Assembly: GCF_021730395.1 (NCBI RefSeq)
Contig: NC_069373.1
Location: 44,854,501 to 44,918,500, forward strand
Origin: Mercenaria mercenaria
Lineage: Eukaryota > Mollusca > Bivalvia > Venerida > Veneridae
Direction of reading: 5' to 3'
Length of the DNA: 64,000 bases
A program made the translations under genes and the position numbers. How positions within the stretch are numbered: position 1 is the stretch's first letter; every line of letters begins with the position of its first letter. Under the pieces are notes generated by a model. That model did not search any database. It saw only the letters and a program-made list of their open reading frames with translations, and had not been told where the DNA came from. Positions 46,856 to 58,717 of this stretch are shown one piece after another.

Positions 46856-48468
46856 TAGCCGGTAAAAATTGATAAGTTAACACGATTTGGTTGGGCCATC
46901 TGGCTATAATGACTCAGACAGTTTCGAGGCACGATGGCTTTAACTTGAGGCCAGTATAAAACTCGAGTCACAGTATAGGTAGAAAGTACACTCTAGCATG
47001 TACCATACTACCTGTAGCAACTGAAACAGTGCCGTATTTGGTTGGTTTTAAAGGTTTTCGGTGATTAAATGGAAGAAGTAAATTTAACAATTCTGAAGCC
47101 AAAAAGATGTTTAATGTAATAAGCTAGAAAGAGATTCAATACTATTTAGTGTTCTTCTTGTATTTGATAATTATATGAACGTCCATTATATCACATTTAT
47201 GATAAAAATATAAATTAACTCACGTTATGACATTTCATTCCTCTCATATTTTCAACTTTAGATATCACTGCTTACTTGAATTAGTCCTCTATTCTACTTC
47301 AAACAACTGATATCGTAGATTATATTTGTCCTTATAACCAATTTTGTTACGTTTTTATCAGTAAGCATGACACTTGACGAGGAAGTCTTTCATCGAGGTA
47401 CTGCATAATCCAAGTTTAAAGTCAATATCTTGAACAGTTTTTTTCAGTTTTGCTCTGGACACAAAATATAAAGGCCAGATTTGAACTCAGTCTGAGACCG
47501 TGACCTTTGACCAACTAACCAAGTCCATAGGTTCTGTACAGTGTCCCATTACCACCTACTTACAGTTGATACCTTTAATGGTTATAATGTTATGGCTTAC
47601 ATACAAAATCTGATGGACAGATTTGACCTAAATATAACCTGACCTTTATGATAATATGACCTATTCATAACTGACAAACAGAGACCAAAAGAGATAACAC
47701 TGGCAATAGATCGAATAGGTGGTAATGCAATTACACCCATTAATTGTTATAGAGCTTTGACTCCAGTTTTTAGCTTAAAATTACCTTTTTAAAAATTGAA
47801 GTTTGGTTATATTGTGAAGACTACAACATGAGTGTTAGTTTTTAAACTATTTACAGAAAACCTTAATCAAGAAAGAAGCACTGTGTCTGAGTCTGGAATC
47901 AAACCCGGGTTGCTCTGTCAGTAAAACGATACCATCCTACCATCATTAGCTCTACATCTGGGAGGAAATCGTACTGAGCGACCGTATATACAAAGCTTTA
48001 TAATTAAGACAGTTTACCTTCAAGAACCGATGACAAATGTTTTTCAGTTTTGAATGGAAAACTAGTAATAGCATCAAATTCTCATGACTTTTATATAGAT
48101 AATTATCTTTCAGTAACTAAGTTTCAAAGCCGTCTTATGAAATATAGCAGTACTTTTCTGGTATTTTTAAATATTATCTTTTTTTTCTTTGTTGTCGTAC
48201 AATCTGGAGGTCACTCTTTCTAAGCTTTTAATTAATATTTTGTTGATGGTGTTTTAAATTCTCTTAAATGATTGGTATATCTTGATTAAAGTAAACAATT
48301 ACCAGCTAGTGTTCAGAAAATAAAATATAATACTTCTTTGTATATATTAAAATGGCGGGTTAGCTGGCTTTTAATCAAATATTTTTAGCAAACTAAATCT
48401 TTTTGCATTTAGCTGCAAACATTGTATATCAAGACAGAGCATAACGTAAAGCTCGCCTAATATAATGA
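46856..48468. other. Shared non-coding flank of block C
   Basis: Homologous to 3352-5880 in A, without A's SINE and without its 4000-4620 segment. No gene seen. Confidence 0.6.
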
Positions 48469-48620
48469 GGTTATTATAACAGAAGCTTGATTTGGGATAT
48501 TGTATTGACTCCAACGGATTTTTCCGTGCCGGATCACACGTGGCGCATAAGCGCAGAGTGTGGTCCGGGCAGGCAAAATCACAGTATCCCAAATCAAGCT
48601 ACCGTTATAATGGTATGACC
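48469..48620. mobile_element. Small foldback MITE, block C copy
   Basis: Orthologous in position to 5887-6047. Terminal arms GGTTATTATAACAG and AGCTTGATTTGGGATA pair with the right end. The inner hairpin CCGGATCACAC/GTGTGGTCCGG differs from A by a paired change. Confidence 0.65.
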
Positions 48621-49119
48621 CATTTATTTTATACCTCCAGTTTTATGTTTATTGTATTTTAGCAAACAATGGCTAAATATTTCTCTGAAAAGGATTTTTT
48701 TGTGTGCCCTGTTTACAGAACTTGGTCAGGACATGAATACTGATTAATGAAAGCAGTCCGGCAACATATAATACAAAAGGTACAATGCGGATTTTATTTA
48801 CTTGTGAAATAGAAGCCGTACTTTTAACAGAAGTTATATAGGTATCTAACTAAACATTATATCCACTTTGTGCGTTGAATAATCCAGAACTAAAAAGGGC
48901 ATGCGTAGTTTAATTGATTGTTTTAAACTTATGGTATGAAATAGAGATAAGGCTATTTCACTTTTATATGTAAGTTCAAAATATAGTGCGAATTCATTTG
49001 CTAACATATTTTCTTTCTTTCTTAAAATAATATCAAATGGAAACACTATTAAATATAAAAGAAATTTTGATGCATAGTATAACCATGATGGTTTTACTGC
49101 ATATTATGAAAAAAAAGGT

Positions 49120-50180
49120 GGGACATTATTGCAAATGCATCAAAACGAATGTATGTAACAGTTCTTTGAAAATGGTGAGTTTTTGAAGGCACAGAACTGT
49201 CCGAAAGTGTGGCCCCTTAATGCAGTTCTTTTCTGGAATTCAATGTTTATATAAGTAAACTTACAATTGTTTTGTAAAGTAATATACATGTTTGATATTC
49301 TGTTGAATTTTCATGTGGAAGAACCTTTTCTATCAATGATTTCATGTTGTTGTTTTTTTCGTCAGAATGTAAGGCTAAGCGTTAAGCTTTCTGCACTTTC
49401 TTTAATGAAAACATTGCCCTCATATGCAGTATTTAAAGACACTCGCTTTTTATATTAATAGTCGACCGCAAATAGGTAATTCGTTTCATAACACTAAACG
49501 ATTTTCTTCCAGCTGATACGGTCCTGTAAAAAGTTCTGCACTAATGGGCTTCCGTAGTTTTATCCCAGGTATTTTTTTAAAACGCTTCATTGCATTTGAA
49601 TGGTGTGTCCAATAGCTTATGATATCCGTTGATTTCGTGCAAACTGCTTTTCAAATGACCGAGGTATTTCAAACTGAAATACATGCAGTCATATACACTG
49701 ACCAATTTACTTGTCACCTTGTAAAATGGACGTAAAGACTGAAATTTATCAGTGTGGGGGAACACTTGACTTAAAATGATGCGCAACACTGATAAAATGG
49801 CCGCCACGGAGCCGAATTTGATAGAAAATGCGAAGTAAGTGACATTTATACGCAATCATTTTTTATAAGACATAGCGCAGGCTAAGAAGCACAAAAATCT
49901 CTTTCCAACGGTATATCGCCCTAAATTGTAGCTTTGCTAGTTTCTTAGATTACCTCGAGGTTTTGAGCGAGTCGAGAATTTTTTCCAAATAAAATCGTAT
50001 GATTCCTTACACGTATAGTTAATAATTTATAAAAAAGAAAGATTTCTAGGTGATATTGATCAAGTTGTTGCTAATGTTTGTTTCTTTTATGCAAAAATGC
50101 TCATTGTTTGTCAAAATTTTTATACTAGGTCACAAAATAAGAGAAATATTAATGAAAATGAGACAATGATGCGTTGCACG
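49120..50180 (+). repeat. Left arm of a large imperfect inverted repeat
   Basis: Pairs with 53830-55722 reversed. The outer part (49127-49290) matches through CTTTGAAAATGGTGAGTTTT. The inner part (49740-50180) matches through TTTGCTAGTTTCTTAGA, ACACGTATAGTTAATAATTTAT and AATGAAAATGA. The middle is disturbed by the mariner remnant and indels. It contains the 38-nt candidate exon at 49797-49834. Confidence 0.8.
49797..49834 (+). CDS. Candidate first exon, left arm (MAATEPNLIENA)
   Basis: The ATG has a fair start context (AAAATGG), 12 codons and then GCGAA/GTAAGTGA, a good donor. The right arm has the same exon with mostly silent differences. Its phase does not fit the phase-0 candidate exon at 50729, so the gene model is incomplete or wrong. 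No family recognised. Confidence 0.28.
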
Positions 50181-50728
50181 TAATATTTTCTGATGAAAGA
50201 TGGTGATGCTGAACACGAACGTATTTTTTTTATTAGTTTGAAAGGACATTTTTTTGCTTTTAAGTACAATTATCATTTCGAAAACGTTTGATAGGAAATT
50301 CCCAGTCTTCAATGAAATGTCTACACAAACGCGAAACTAGTGTGCAGTATTTGGAAACATCATTTCTTTGTTAGAAGTGACAATTTGATCCTTAAAGAGT
50401 AACAAAGGAGAGTTTGGTGACATGTGAATGGAACAGTTCTCAAGTCTGACCAGTGTGTATAAATTTCATTCCTTTGTTATAAAGTATTGAATGTGTTTAA
50501 GCCATAATTGCATTCATTTTATAAATTTAACTTTGAAATCTTATACTTTTCAATGCGCTACGACTTAAAAAGATTTTAACGTGCAAAGAATATATGCACA
50601 AGCTATTCAGTGGTGGCACTGCACGACATTCACTGAAATTTAGGTGGTGATTTGCACTTTTCTGTTATATAAATGTTTTTATGAGATGCCTCATCCCAAC
50701 GATAGTTATTTTCCAATTTACATTTTAG

Positions 50729-50858
50729 CATAGACGATCTTTGACTGGAATGGGGAAGCTAAATTTACAGCAAGTCAGGAAAGAAGACACAGTAGAAAAG
50801 CACCATACAAAGGATGTGGATATACCTTTTGCAGTAAGGCTATCACAACTCGACAAAG
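50729..50858 (+). CDS. Candidate internal exon between the inverted arms
   Basis: A strong acceptor (TTTACATTTTAG) and a donor (GACAAAG/GTACGT) bound 130 bp that is open only in phase 0: HRRSLTGMGKLNLQQVRKED then TVEKHHTKDVDIPFAVRLSQ. It lies between the arms of the inverted repeat, on the plus strand. I recognise no domain. Joining to the exon at 49797 in its ATG frame would hit a stop within a few codons. Confidence 0.25.
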
Positions 50859-51459
50859 GTACGTTTTCTTGCATCTTGCAAAGAATTGTAATAAGAGTCC
50901 CGTTGTTGTCTTTTAGAGGTAAAAACAAAAAAAACAAAAAAAAAACACACATATCAACTTTGATATAACAGAACAAGTAGGTCACATTGTAGAGATCTAT
51001 ATGATAAAGCATAAATAAAAACATTGTGTTAATTTATTTATTAAATAATTTTGTAGTATTTTTAGCATAACGGTAAGTGGTTTGTTTCTCCATGCCATAA
51101 GTTCTTAGTTAAAAAAATATGATGCAAACAAATTGTTTGAATATTTTTGGTACAGCGCCAATGACGAAGAAAAAAGATTTAAGAAGGCAAATACCAAAAG
51201 AAATTTACACTGCATACGGATTTACGCTGACGTGAACTTCGGCGTAGTTGTGATATTGATCATATAGAGCACAATAACAAGCAGTGTGTGTCTGCAGTTA
51301 CTATTAAGGACTTGGGACAATACAGAGAAAAACATATAAACTTTAGTACATGATGTCAATTAACAGAGTAAAACGGTAAAAAATCCTAACTTCTGGATCA
51401 TAATCCCCGGACCCCTTTTCAGACATGAAAACCATATCATATGTCCAGCCAAATTAAAA

Positions 51460-51912
51460 AAATAAAATAAAATCTGTATGAAGATCCTCCTTTGGAAGCA
51501 TAGAATGCCACAAAGCAAAATAATAACTGACTCGGTTTGTTCAAATCTGTTCATGAGAAGTAATGGGAAGTGGCTACTGCGCAAAACCCTTTACGCACCT
51601 ACTAAAGTGGAATTCTATTACAAAGATATTAAATGGACTCCATGAACAACACAATGCAAATACGAGGAGACTTTTTACGCCCGGCACATGGCACTTCAAG
51701 ATTGCAGTTAAAATAGTTGATAAAGTCTGTAAGAAGATCCTCTGGAAGCATTAAATGCAACCAAACAAAATAGTAGCAGACTCGGTTGGACTGAAATTGT
51801 TCATGAGAGGTAATGTGCAACACTCCTCGCTCCCCCTCCCAGCACCAGCTTAAGCGGAATTCTATTACAGAGATATTGAAAGGACTAGAAAATAGAGCAA
51901 CACTGAATAAAA
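51460..51912. repeat. Diverged tandem dimer, type R (first site)
   Basis: Two direct copies with a period of about 252 bp share TGAAGATCCTC-type starts, GACTCGGTTTG, GTTCATGAGA, GCGGAATTCTATTACA, and GACTCCATGA. The same unit, again as a dimer, occurs at 58718-59215. Minus-strand frames arise in both but differ, so I do not call them genes. Confidence 0.75.
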
Positions 51913-53670
51913 TCATAATTATACAGTTTCATACGTTTCAAACATTATAACAAATTATATTTATTATAATATAGAAAAAGTGGAAACTCCACACACTATA
52001 AACTCAATTCTGTATGCATTAAAAATATAAAATAAAAATGAAAAAAAAGACACATTCTGATGTGTTTTCTCTTATTTAAAATGATTTATAAGTTAAGAGT
52101 TACAGAGGTCAATCAAACTGTTATTAGTAACAATTCAGACAAAATGTGATTGATAAAATAACATAGAAAATACGATATTAATAATGAAATATAACATATC
52201 ATCAGTATCGCAATCATGCAAATAGCTGTTCCCTCTTTATAAACATTTTTTTCTCATGATTTTTGCCTGTTTACATTATTTTTGTGTCGTAAATACTTGT
52301 TGTCTGCAAAAAAAAAACTGTTTGCGACAGTACAGTTTTACTTTTACATGTTATGATATGATATCATGTTTTTTTTTTCAAGTCATTGCTTTTCATACAG
52401 ATACAATTTTATTCATGCTCTTTTATAGGCATACATAAACTAAATAGAAAAATGGCGCGAAAAAAATGGTAGTCGCATAATGGCGGATACAAACAGTCCT
52501 CAGCTTTTTGCTCTGTAGAGCTATTTTCCTTATTTTCTTTGCATTTTGTTTTGCTAAAATCACATGACAGATCTATGCTTGACATGCAGGTAGCATTTTC
52601 ATAATGAAATAACAACATGACAAAATGTTTCATGGAAACTTAGATCATATATCACCAGTATAATTTGGGGTCTCATTTTTTAGCTGATTTTGCAGTTTGT
52701 GTGTTTGACTGAAATTATTTTTCTTGCATTAAACATAACCCCCACTTGTCTTTTGATTTATATTTAGCACTGACAATATATTCTTCAAGAAAATGTAGGT
52801 TACAGACATTTAAAATGGGTCCTGATGTGTGCTGCGGCCATTGGAAATAGGTCAATTTTATATAGAATAAAGAACAACAACTATTAAGGGTGTTATAACC
52901 TTTGAAATAAAACTTACACAACAATTTACCTTCGATTTTATTGTTATCCATGGTATTTTACAAAAACAAAATAAGTCACATCCTCACGTATTTAATTAAG
53001 TATTGAAAGTGACATGTCTTATGTTCTATTTCGTCATATAATAATAATATATAATATAAACATAAATCTAATTCGGTTGAGAAGGAGATAAATGATGTCT
53101 TTACTGTTAGGTAAAGTGAAACCGATACACACTAAAAGTAAGAAATTGCAAGTTAGTAATGAATCAAATTGTTGTTTCCAAAACACAAGACTACAAATTA
53201 TAACAGTCCCTTCCTTCATGTTAGTAGCATTTTGTTTTCCTTTTTCATGCCCTTTTCAACCTTACACCTAAAGTCTTTTTTTGGACATGTTTCCAGTTGA
53301 AGCTTGGATCTTCTCTTTACTTCTTTGGCCGTGTAGTATCTAACATCCTTCATTATTACATGTGTGTGTCCTAAATGAAAAAAAGAGTAATAGAAATGTA
53401 AACCAGAAATAACATTTTTTACTGATTTTTCAAGTAAAAGTTTTTAGATTATTATCTTTATTATTATGATGATTATGTAAAAGAACAAATGGAAGATGAT
53501 GATAATAACGGTATAGATAATGATGATTATCATAATTGCTACAGCTGTATACATTAGCGTTGTAATAAGTCTTGAAACTTGTCCTAAAACGGATTTGTCG
53601 GTGTATACTGTATACACTTGACGTGACTCAATATGAGTATACATTTAAACAGGTATACCTTCCAGCTTAC

Positions 53671-53775
53671 TTTGTTTCGACATGTACTGCTTGATTTTGA
53701 ACTAGAACTACTCCTACACAAATGGCACGTGGCGTCCTGTGTGTTCAGACAGTTTGTACGCTTTGGGCAACGGCC
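53671..53775 (-). CDS. Candidate Cys-rich exon in the right arm
   Basis: Acceptor TATATTTTACAG and donor AACAAA/GTAAGC bound exactly 35 codons open in phase 0: GRCPKRTNCLNTQDATCHLC then RSSSSSKSSSTCRNK, with six Cys. A further acceptor at about 53373 (TTTCATTTAG) would add DTHM and a stop. The upstream 38-nt exon at 54222-54259 is in a different phase if its ATG is used. It may be a real small spliced gene, a decayed one, or chance. Confidence 0.3.
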
Positions 53776-54221
53776 CTGTAAAATATACAAGCAGCAAATG
53801 AATATAAATTCATATAAAATGAATTTTTGAAAAAGCAGTCGTGTTAAGCATCATCTTCTTTAATCAGAAAATATTTACATGTGAGGCACCATTTTTTCAT
53901 TTTCATGAGTATCTTTCATATTTGAAGACATAACGTCAAAATATTGATAAACGACATGTGTTTTGGCATAAAATAAACATACATCGGCAAAGGCTTGAAC
54001 AATTCCTTCTTTAAATCTTTATTTTTGATAAATTATTAACTATACGTGTAAAGCAACGTAACATTTTACTTCGGAAAAGTTCTCAACTCGTTCAAAACCT
54101 TGGGGTATTCTAAGAAACTAGCAAAGCTATGAAGTTTGGAGATATACCGTCGGAAAGAGATTTTGTGCTGCTTTGCCTGTGCTATGTCTGATAAAAATTG
54201 TTAAGAATAAATGTCACTTAC

Positions 54222-54259
54222 CTCGCATTTTCCGTGAAATTTGGCTCTGTGGCCGCCAT
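54222..54259 (-). CDS. Candidate first exon, right arm (MAATEPNFTENA)
   Basis: Mirror of 49797-49834. Of seven differences between the two 38-nt exons, three are silent third-position changes and only two change an encoded residue within the complete codons. The donor GCGAG/GTAAGTGA is near consensus. The following Cys-rich exon does not continue the ATG frame. Family unknown. Confidence 0.3.
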
Positions 54260-54329
54260 TTTATCTGTGTTGAGCTTCATTTCAGGTCACATGTTCCCAC
54301 ACACTGTTTATAGCTATATTAAATAACGC

Positions 54330-55100
54330 ATTAGGCTTGATATAGATTCAAAGCAGATATTTGATGAATTGTTTGGCATATATGGACCTCAGGACATTTC
54401 AATGTCCACAGTGTTTAGGTCGGTTAAAGCTTTTAAAGCTTGGAAACTATCTGTCGAAGATGATACCTGTTCTGGTAGGCCTAAAACCTCTGTTTTCAAG
54501 GCAAACATCGCTGCTGTAAAAGCTGTGGTCGAACAGGATGGCATATCAGAAGGCAGTGTGCAAACAATTCTGAAAAAAAAAGCGTTTGGACATGAGAAAG
54601 GTTTGCGCTAGGTGGGTACCTCATTTGCTCACTGAGGAGCAAAAGAAACAACGCCCTTAATGTGCCCGAGAACTTTTGAAAACATACAAAGGCTGTGATA
54701 GTCGGGTTATTTCTAACTTTCTAACAGGTGACGAAACCTTGGTGCACATGTTTGAGCCACAGAGATTTAGCTTCTGAAAAGGTGGAAGTTGTAAACCATC
54801 CGCCTTATTTACTTGACCTGAGTCCCTATGACTTTTTTTATTTCCAAGGCTTAAGAAAATGCTTTCTGGAAAGAAATATAAGTCCAGAAGTTCTCTTGGC
54901 AGCGCCATTTATCAGTGTCTCAAACAGATACCAAAAGAAGACTATTTATCTGCTTTTTGCGATAGGGTAAAAAGGTTACAGAAATGTATTTCGGTAAAAT
55001 GGGAATACTTTGAAGGTTTGTAATAAAAATAATTTTGATTAAACATAGCACCTAAGAAAACTGAACCCAATGACAGAACTTTTTGCAGGACTCTCGTAGT
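54330..55100 (+). mobile_element. Dead, internally deleted mariner element
   Basis: Mariner transposase fragments in order: a helix-turn-helix part (MSTVFRSVKAF...SVEDDTCSGRPKTS, ...GISEGSVQTILKK), then WVPHLLTEEQKKQ, TGDETLVHMFEPQ with the first catalytic Asp, and HPPYLLDLSPYDFFYF with the last. Only about 20 residues separate GDET from HPPY instead of about 90, so the middle of the catalytic core is deleted. Stops and frameshifts occur throughout. A likely right terminal repeat, CAGAACTTTTTGCAGGACTC ending TCGTA, lies near 55076-55100. A related trace at 49516-49590 in the left arm suggests the element predates the inverted duplication. Confidence 0.88.
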
Positions 55101-55722
55101 CTTGCACATTGAACTAAGTTTCATTTTTGAGAATTACGTAGCCACATTATGCTGAGCTTCATCTAAAGTCATAAAGAGCGTAAACATCGGTAAGGTGGTT
55201 TGGAAACATTGCACACTTATTCATCAAAACTAGGCGCGTATGAAAGCCAAGAATCATAACCCTCACGTACAATTTTTTCAGGATTATATCCATATGTTTG
55301 TAGTAAGAGAATTGAAATTTCTCATTTATTTCTTTATGTTAAATAGTACTTTACTTGAATATTATCAAAGCGAAAGCTTTGCAACTTTTCAAATTTGTTA
55401 ATCAGCATTAAGGGGTAAACTGGCCATAACTCTCGGATATTTTTGTCAGAGGTTTGGTTCTTTTAGGGCTCAGAAAATTGGCATTTCTTGGCTTATATCA
55501 GTATACTGACACTTGCTTTGTAGAGTAATATACACGCTCTCATTACAAAAGCTACAAAACAAGTGTCAGTACACTGATATAAACATTGCATTCCGAAAAA
55601 GGACTGCCTAAAGGGGCCCCACTTCCTGACAGTCAAACGCCTTTAAAAACTCACCATTTTCAAAGAACTGTAATACATGTTTGTTTGATGCATTTGCAAT
55701 AGCATGCGAGTGTTGAAATTTC

Positions 55723-57647
55723 ACATAACTAGGTGGAATACAGTTTTCAGCAATTGTTCATTTTTATTTCTTTACAAATGGCATTCATTTTCAAAGAGGG
55801 ACAACTTTTTCAGAATATTTTAAGTACGGGACAATACGGCAGAACATGTTATGGTCAGGTAAAATATTGGTAACGATGTTGTTCGTTTATCAAAAATTTC
55901 TGTGTTTTGGTGATATACTCCTAAACCTTAAGTGTATATCTTCAACCTTCTAAAAAATTTCATTATTACGATCGCATCCCATCTTGAGACCATTGGAGTA
56001 AATTTATTTCCGTTTTTAGGGTATCTTTCCTCCGGTTCGTTGATGAGGTTTGAGGTCTGTATCATAAACATACGGTTTTGAAGCACTATACACCTTTCAT
56101 TGTTTCATGAGTCACATTCATCTAAAGAATGTCCAGATTGACTTATGGTATTGTACAAAAATATTGAGATGCTTTGTATTATAACGGATCTGCAGCGGAC
56201 TTTTGATGAACGAACTCCACATCAAACCCTTTCAAAAGTGTCTATACCTGGATATAAAATAAGTAACCATTTAGATATAGAGTAAACTGGGCTTTTTAAG
56301 GTAAATGAAAACCGATATTAAAAACGTCTTAGTTCTTTTTTTTTTCAAGTCAAATTTCTTACGCAGTAGACAGTTTATCACACTAATAAGATATTAACAA
56401 TAATAAAAAACAATAATTACGTTTCGCGAAAACATGTGACAAATCCAATCAAACACTTAATTATCTAACTTATATTCTCTTATCTTATTTGTAGAAAAAG
56501 ATGAGAAAAGTTGTATTTGCTATTTCAAAGCAATTTAGAATTGTTTTAATATTTCTTCCAGTGATCAGCCTGTATATCCTTTAAAGGTCCAACTTCATGT
56601 AAACATTTACATACGAGCAGAAACGCATTTCAATTTTGTCTTGAAGGAATATATAAACGAGAACATGGGAACCGACTAAGTGTTCCACTGAATAGGCAAT
56701 TTTCCGTCAAATAATTTTAATTTCCAATCCGGAGAATCTATGTGAAATCGAACGAAATGTTCGAAGTAACAATAAATATTTTCATTCAAAACACGTTCTT
56801 TTAGATGAAGCCATCAACAGCTTATGTATAGCGATTCCCATAAATATTTTAATTTAATTGCGTGGTATTTGAGAGGTTATATATCCTCATATGAAAATTG
56901 TGCATTTCTCCCATTAGTTGATGATTAATCTATTAATTCAAAGTTTTCACTCTTGAATGTAATAAAACAATGTTAAAGAAAAAGAAAAAAAATACTGTAA
57001 ATAGAAGGAAAGGAGTATGGTTATATAATTGCCATCTGGATATAAAATACAACTATCTATAACCGGTGAACTTCTTCATCATTAAAATGAAACCTCAGTG
57101 ATAGAAATTTTGGTGAACAAAATATAGAGAGTTGTGTTGTAGCAGCCGGAATGGGAACAAGGCATTCATAATAACTTCTTAAAGGACCATCAATCCAAAA
57201 ATATATATAATATGTATGGTGTTTGTTTTAAACTTTTTTACTTTCTATATGTTTCATTCTCTATTTGCTTTGTGAATAAACTTTTAAATGTTATTCTGAA
57301 TTATTAATATTGTTCAAATAAGCGATTGTGGTCTGCGGAAAAGTGGACCAAAACGTAATTTCTATTTCATATTGTTTATTTATCAATTTATATTATTAAC
57401 ATGAAATATTGCCAAACTTCATTCGCTTGAACTCGACGTGACCGGAAAAATAAGTTGGAATTATTGGAAATTCAAGCCATTAAACAATATTAGTCCGAGC
57501 AAAAGATGGTGTTTGATTTATACGAGTTCGAGTGAACAAGCTTCGACTATAGTTTGAATAAAGAATTGTTTGAAGTGAACGTACATTCAACTTTTAACTT
57601 TCGAGTTCAGTTGACTAACTTATAGAATTGTCATTTATTCATACATA
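55723..57647. other. Intergenic, no gene seen
   Basis: AT-rich with no conserved frame or clear repeat. The direct repeat flanking the SINE begins at 57635. Confidence 0.5.
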
Positions 57648-57937
57648 GCCCGCCCGCATAGCTCAGTAGGGAGAGCGTTTGTCTACGGATAGGAGGGTCG
57701 CGAGTTCGATCCTCGGGCGGGGCGTATGTTATCCGTGACGATTTGATAAAAGACATTGTGTCTGAAATCATTCGTCATCCACCTCTGATAATTCATGTGG
57801 GGAAGTTGGCAGTTACTTGCGGAGAACAGGTTTGTACTGGTACAGAATCCAGGAACACTGGTTAGGTTAACAGCCCGCCGTTACATGACTGAAATACTGT
57901 TGAAAAATGGTGTTAAACCGAAAACAAACAAACAAAC
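57648..57937 (+). repeat. tRNA-derived SINE, family 1, full-length with perfect 13-bp TSD
   Basis: TTATTCATACATA stands at 57635-57647 and 57938-57950. The head has an A-box TAGCTCAGTAGGGAGAGC and B-box GAGTTCGATCC. The anticodon arm is poorly paired, so it is not a working tRNA. The body contains ATCCGTGACGATTTGATAAA and ends GGTGTTAAACCGAAAA(CAAA)n. It is the best-preserved copy in the window and probably the youngest. Confidence 0.95.
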
Positions 57938-57950
57938 TTATTCATACATA

Positions 57951-58338
57951 ATCTTTGCGGACTGTATTTGTGTTGTTCAACGATTATTTACTTAGAATAA
58001 TATATTAAAGCTGTATTAGAAAATTAGTTATCATTAGTTAAAAATTGAAACCAAATACAGACCGGATCATTTAATAAAAGTGTTAATGTTAGATGCATGT
58101 GTCATAGTTACAGTATTTTGAAATGTATCTTAGCACAAACAACTGTGAATCTTTATTCCCTTTTAAATGGAATATGTAAAATATGATAACAGCAAAATAG
58201 AACAAATTTCACTTGCAAAAATTACAAATGTGTATGAAATAATGTAAAATAACTTAGAAGTACATAAGAGAAAAAACGCTAAAACAAATAAGTATGTATA
58301 CCATTTGGTGTAAGATATAAGTTATTTTACAAATAATC
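57951..58338. other. Intergenic, no gene seen
   Basis: AT-rich; nothing recognised. Confidence 0.5.
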
Positions 58339-58482
58339 AAGGCCTTCGAGTGGTTTGTCGTCTAATTTATCACTGTTCAGAGTTCAGATGCACAGGAATT
58401 GATCGACGCCCTGGTGGTTCAGTTCCTGCGCATCTGAAATCTGCACTGTATAAATTAGACGATAGTCGACAAGAAGGCATTG
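58339..58482. repeat. 144-bp palindrome (hairpin element)
   Basis: Arms of about 55-60 bp: CGTCTAATTTATCACTG, TTCAGATGCACAGGAA on the left and TTCCTGCGCATCTGAA, AAATTAGACG on the right, around a short loop. Possibly a MITE of foldback type; no target duplication identified. Confidence 0.75.
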
Positions 58483-58717
58483 GTTGTTTTCATTCTTACA
58501 TGTTCACTGAAATATTTTGATGAAAATATGATGGGCTTCATTTACCCGATTAGTAATGAACTGGACGTCATCCGGCAATTTGACCGCGCATCAACCATTG
58601 TTTATCGCAGAATATACAGAGCTTGAATTATTCCTTGTTTAATTGGCAATAAAATCTAGCGATATTAGAATAATAAGTAAATCTATCAAACAATCATTCA
58701 TAGACAGAACTGATAAC

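Larger units (their letters stand above)
37790..48855. repeat. Paralogous block C (holds the complete MCO gene)
   Basis: Its left part (37800-43290) pairs with block B (9500-14330) and its right part (43088-48855) with block A (1-6290). It carries the only MCO copy with all three coding exons in the window. Copy-specific insertions include a Harbinger-like MITE at 46178-46625. Confidence 0.88.
50181..53670. other. Centre of the inverted repeat
   Basis: AT-rich. Contains the candidate exon at 50729-50858 and the tandem dimer at 51460-51912. The rest has no gene I can support. AT-microsatellite-like tracts occur near 53440-53540. Confidence 0.45.
53830..55722 (-). repeat. Right arm of the large inverted repeat
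   Basis: Reverse complement of the left arm, lengthened by the mariner remnant and by extra sequence at about 55180-55570. The outer boundary is near 55722, opposite 49120. Confidence 0.78.

Noticed and set aside
49120-55722. A long-TIR, large self-synthesising transposon (Polinton-type)
   Set aside because: The interior is only about 3.6 kb and I see none of the expected core genes; a local inverted duplication or a smaller element fits better.
57648-57725. Possible functional tRNA gene on the plus strand
   Set aside because: A- and B-boxes are good, but the anticodon and T stems pair badly and a SINE body follows inside a single pair of target duplications.
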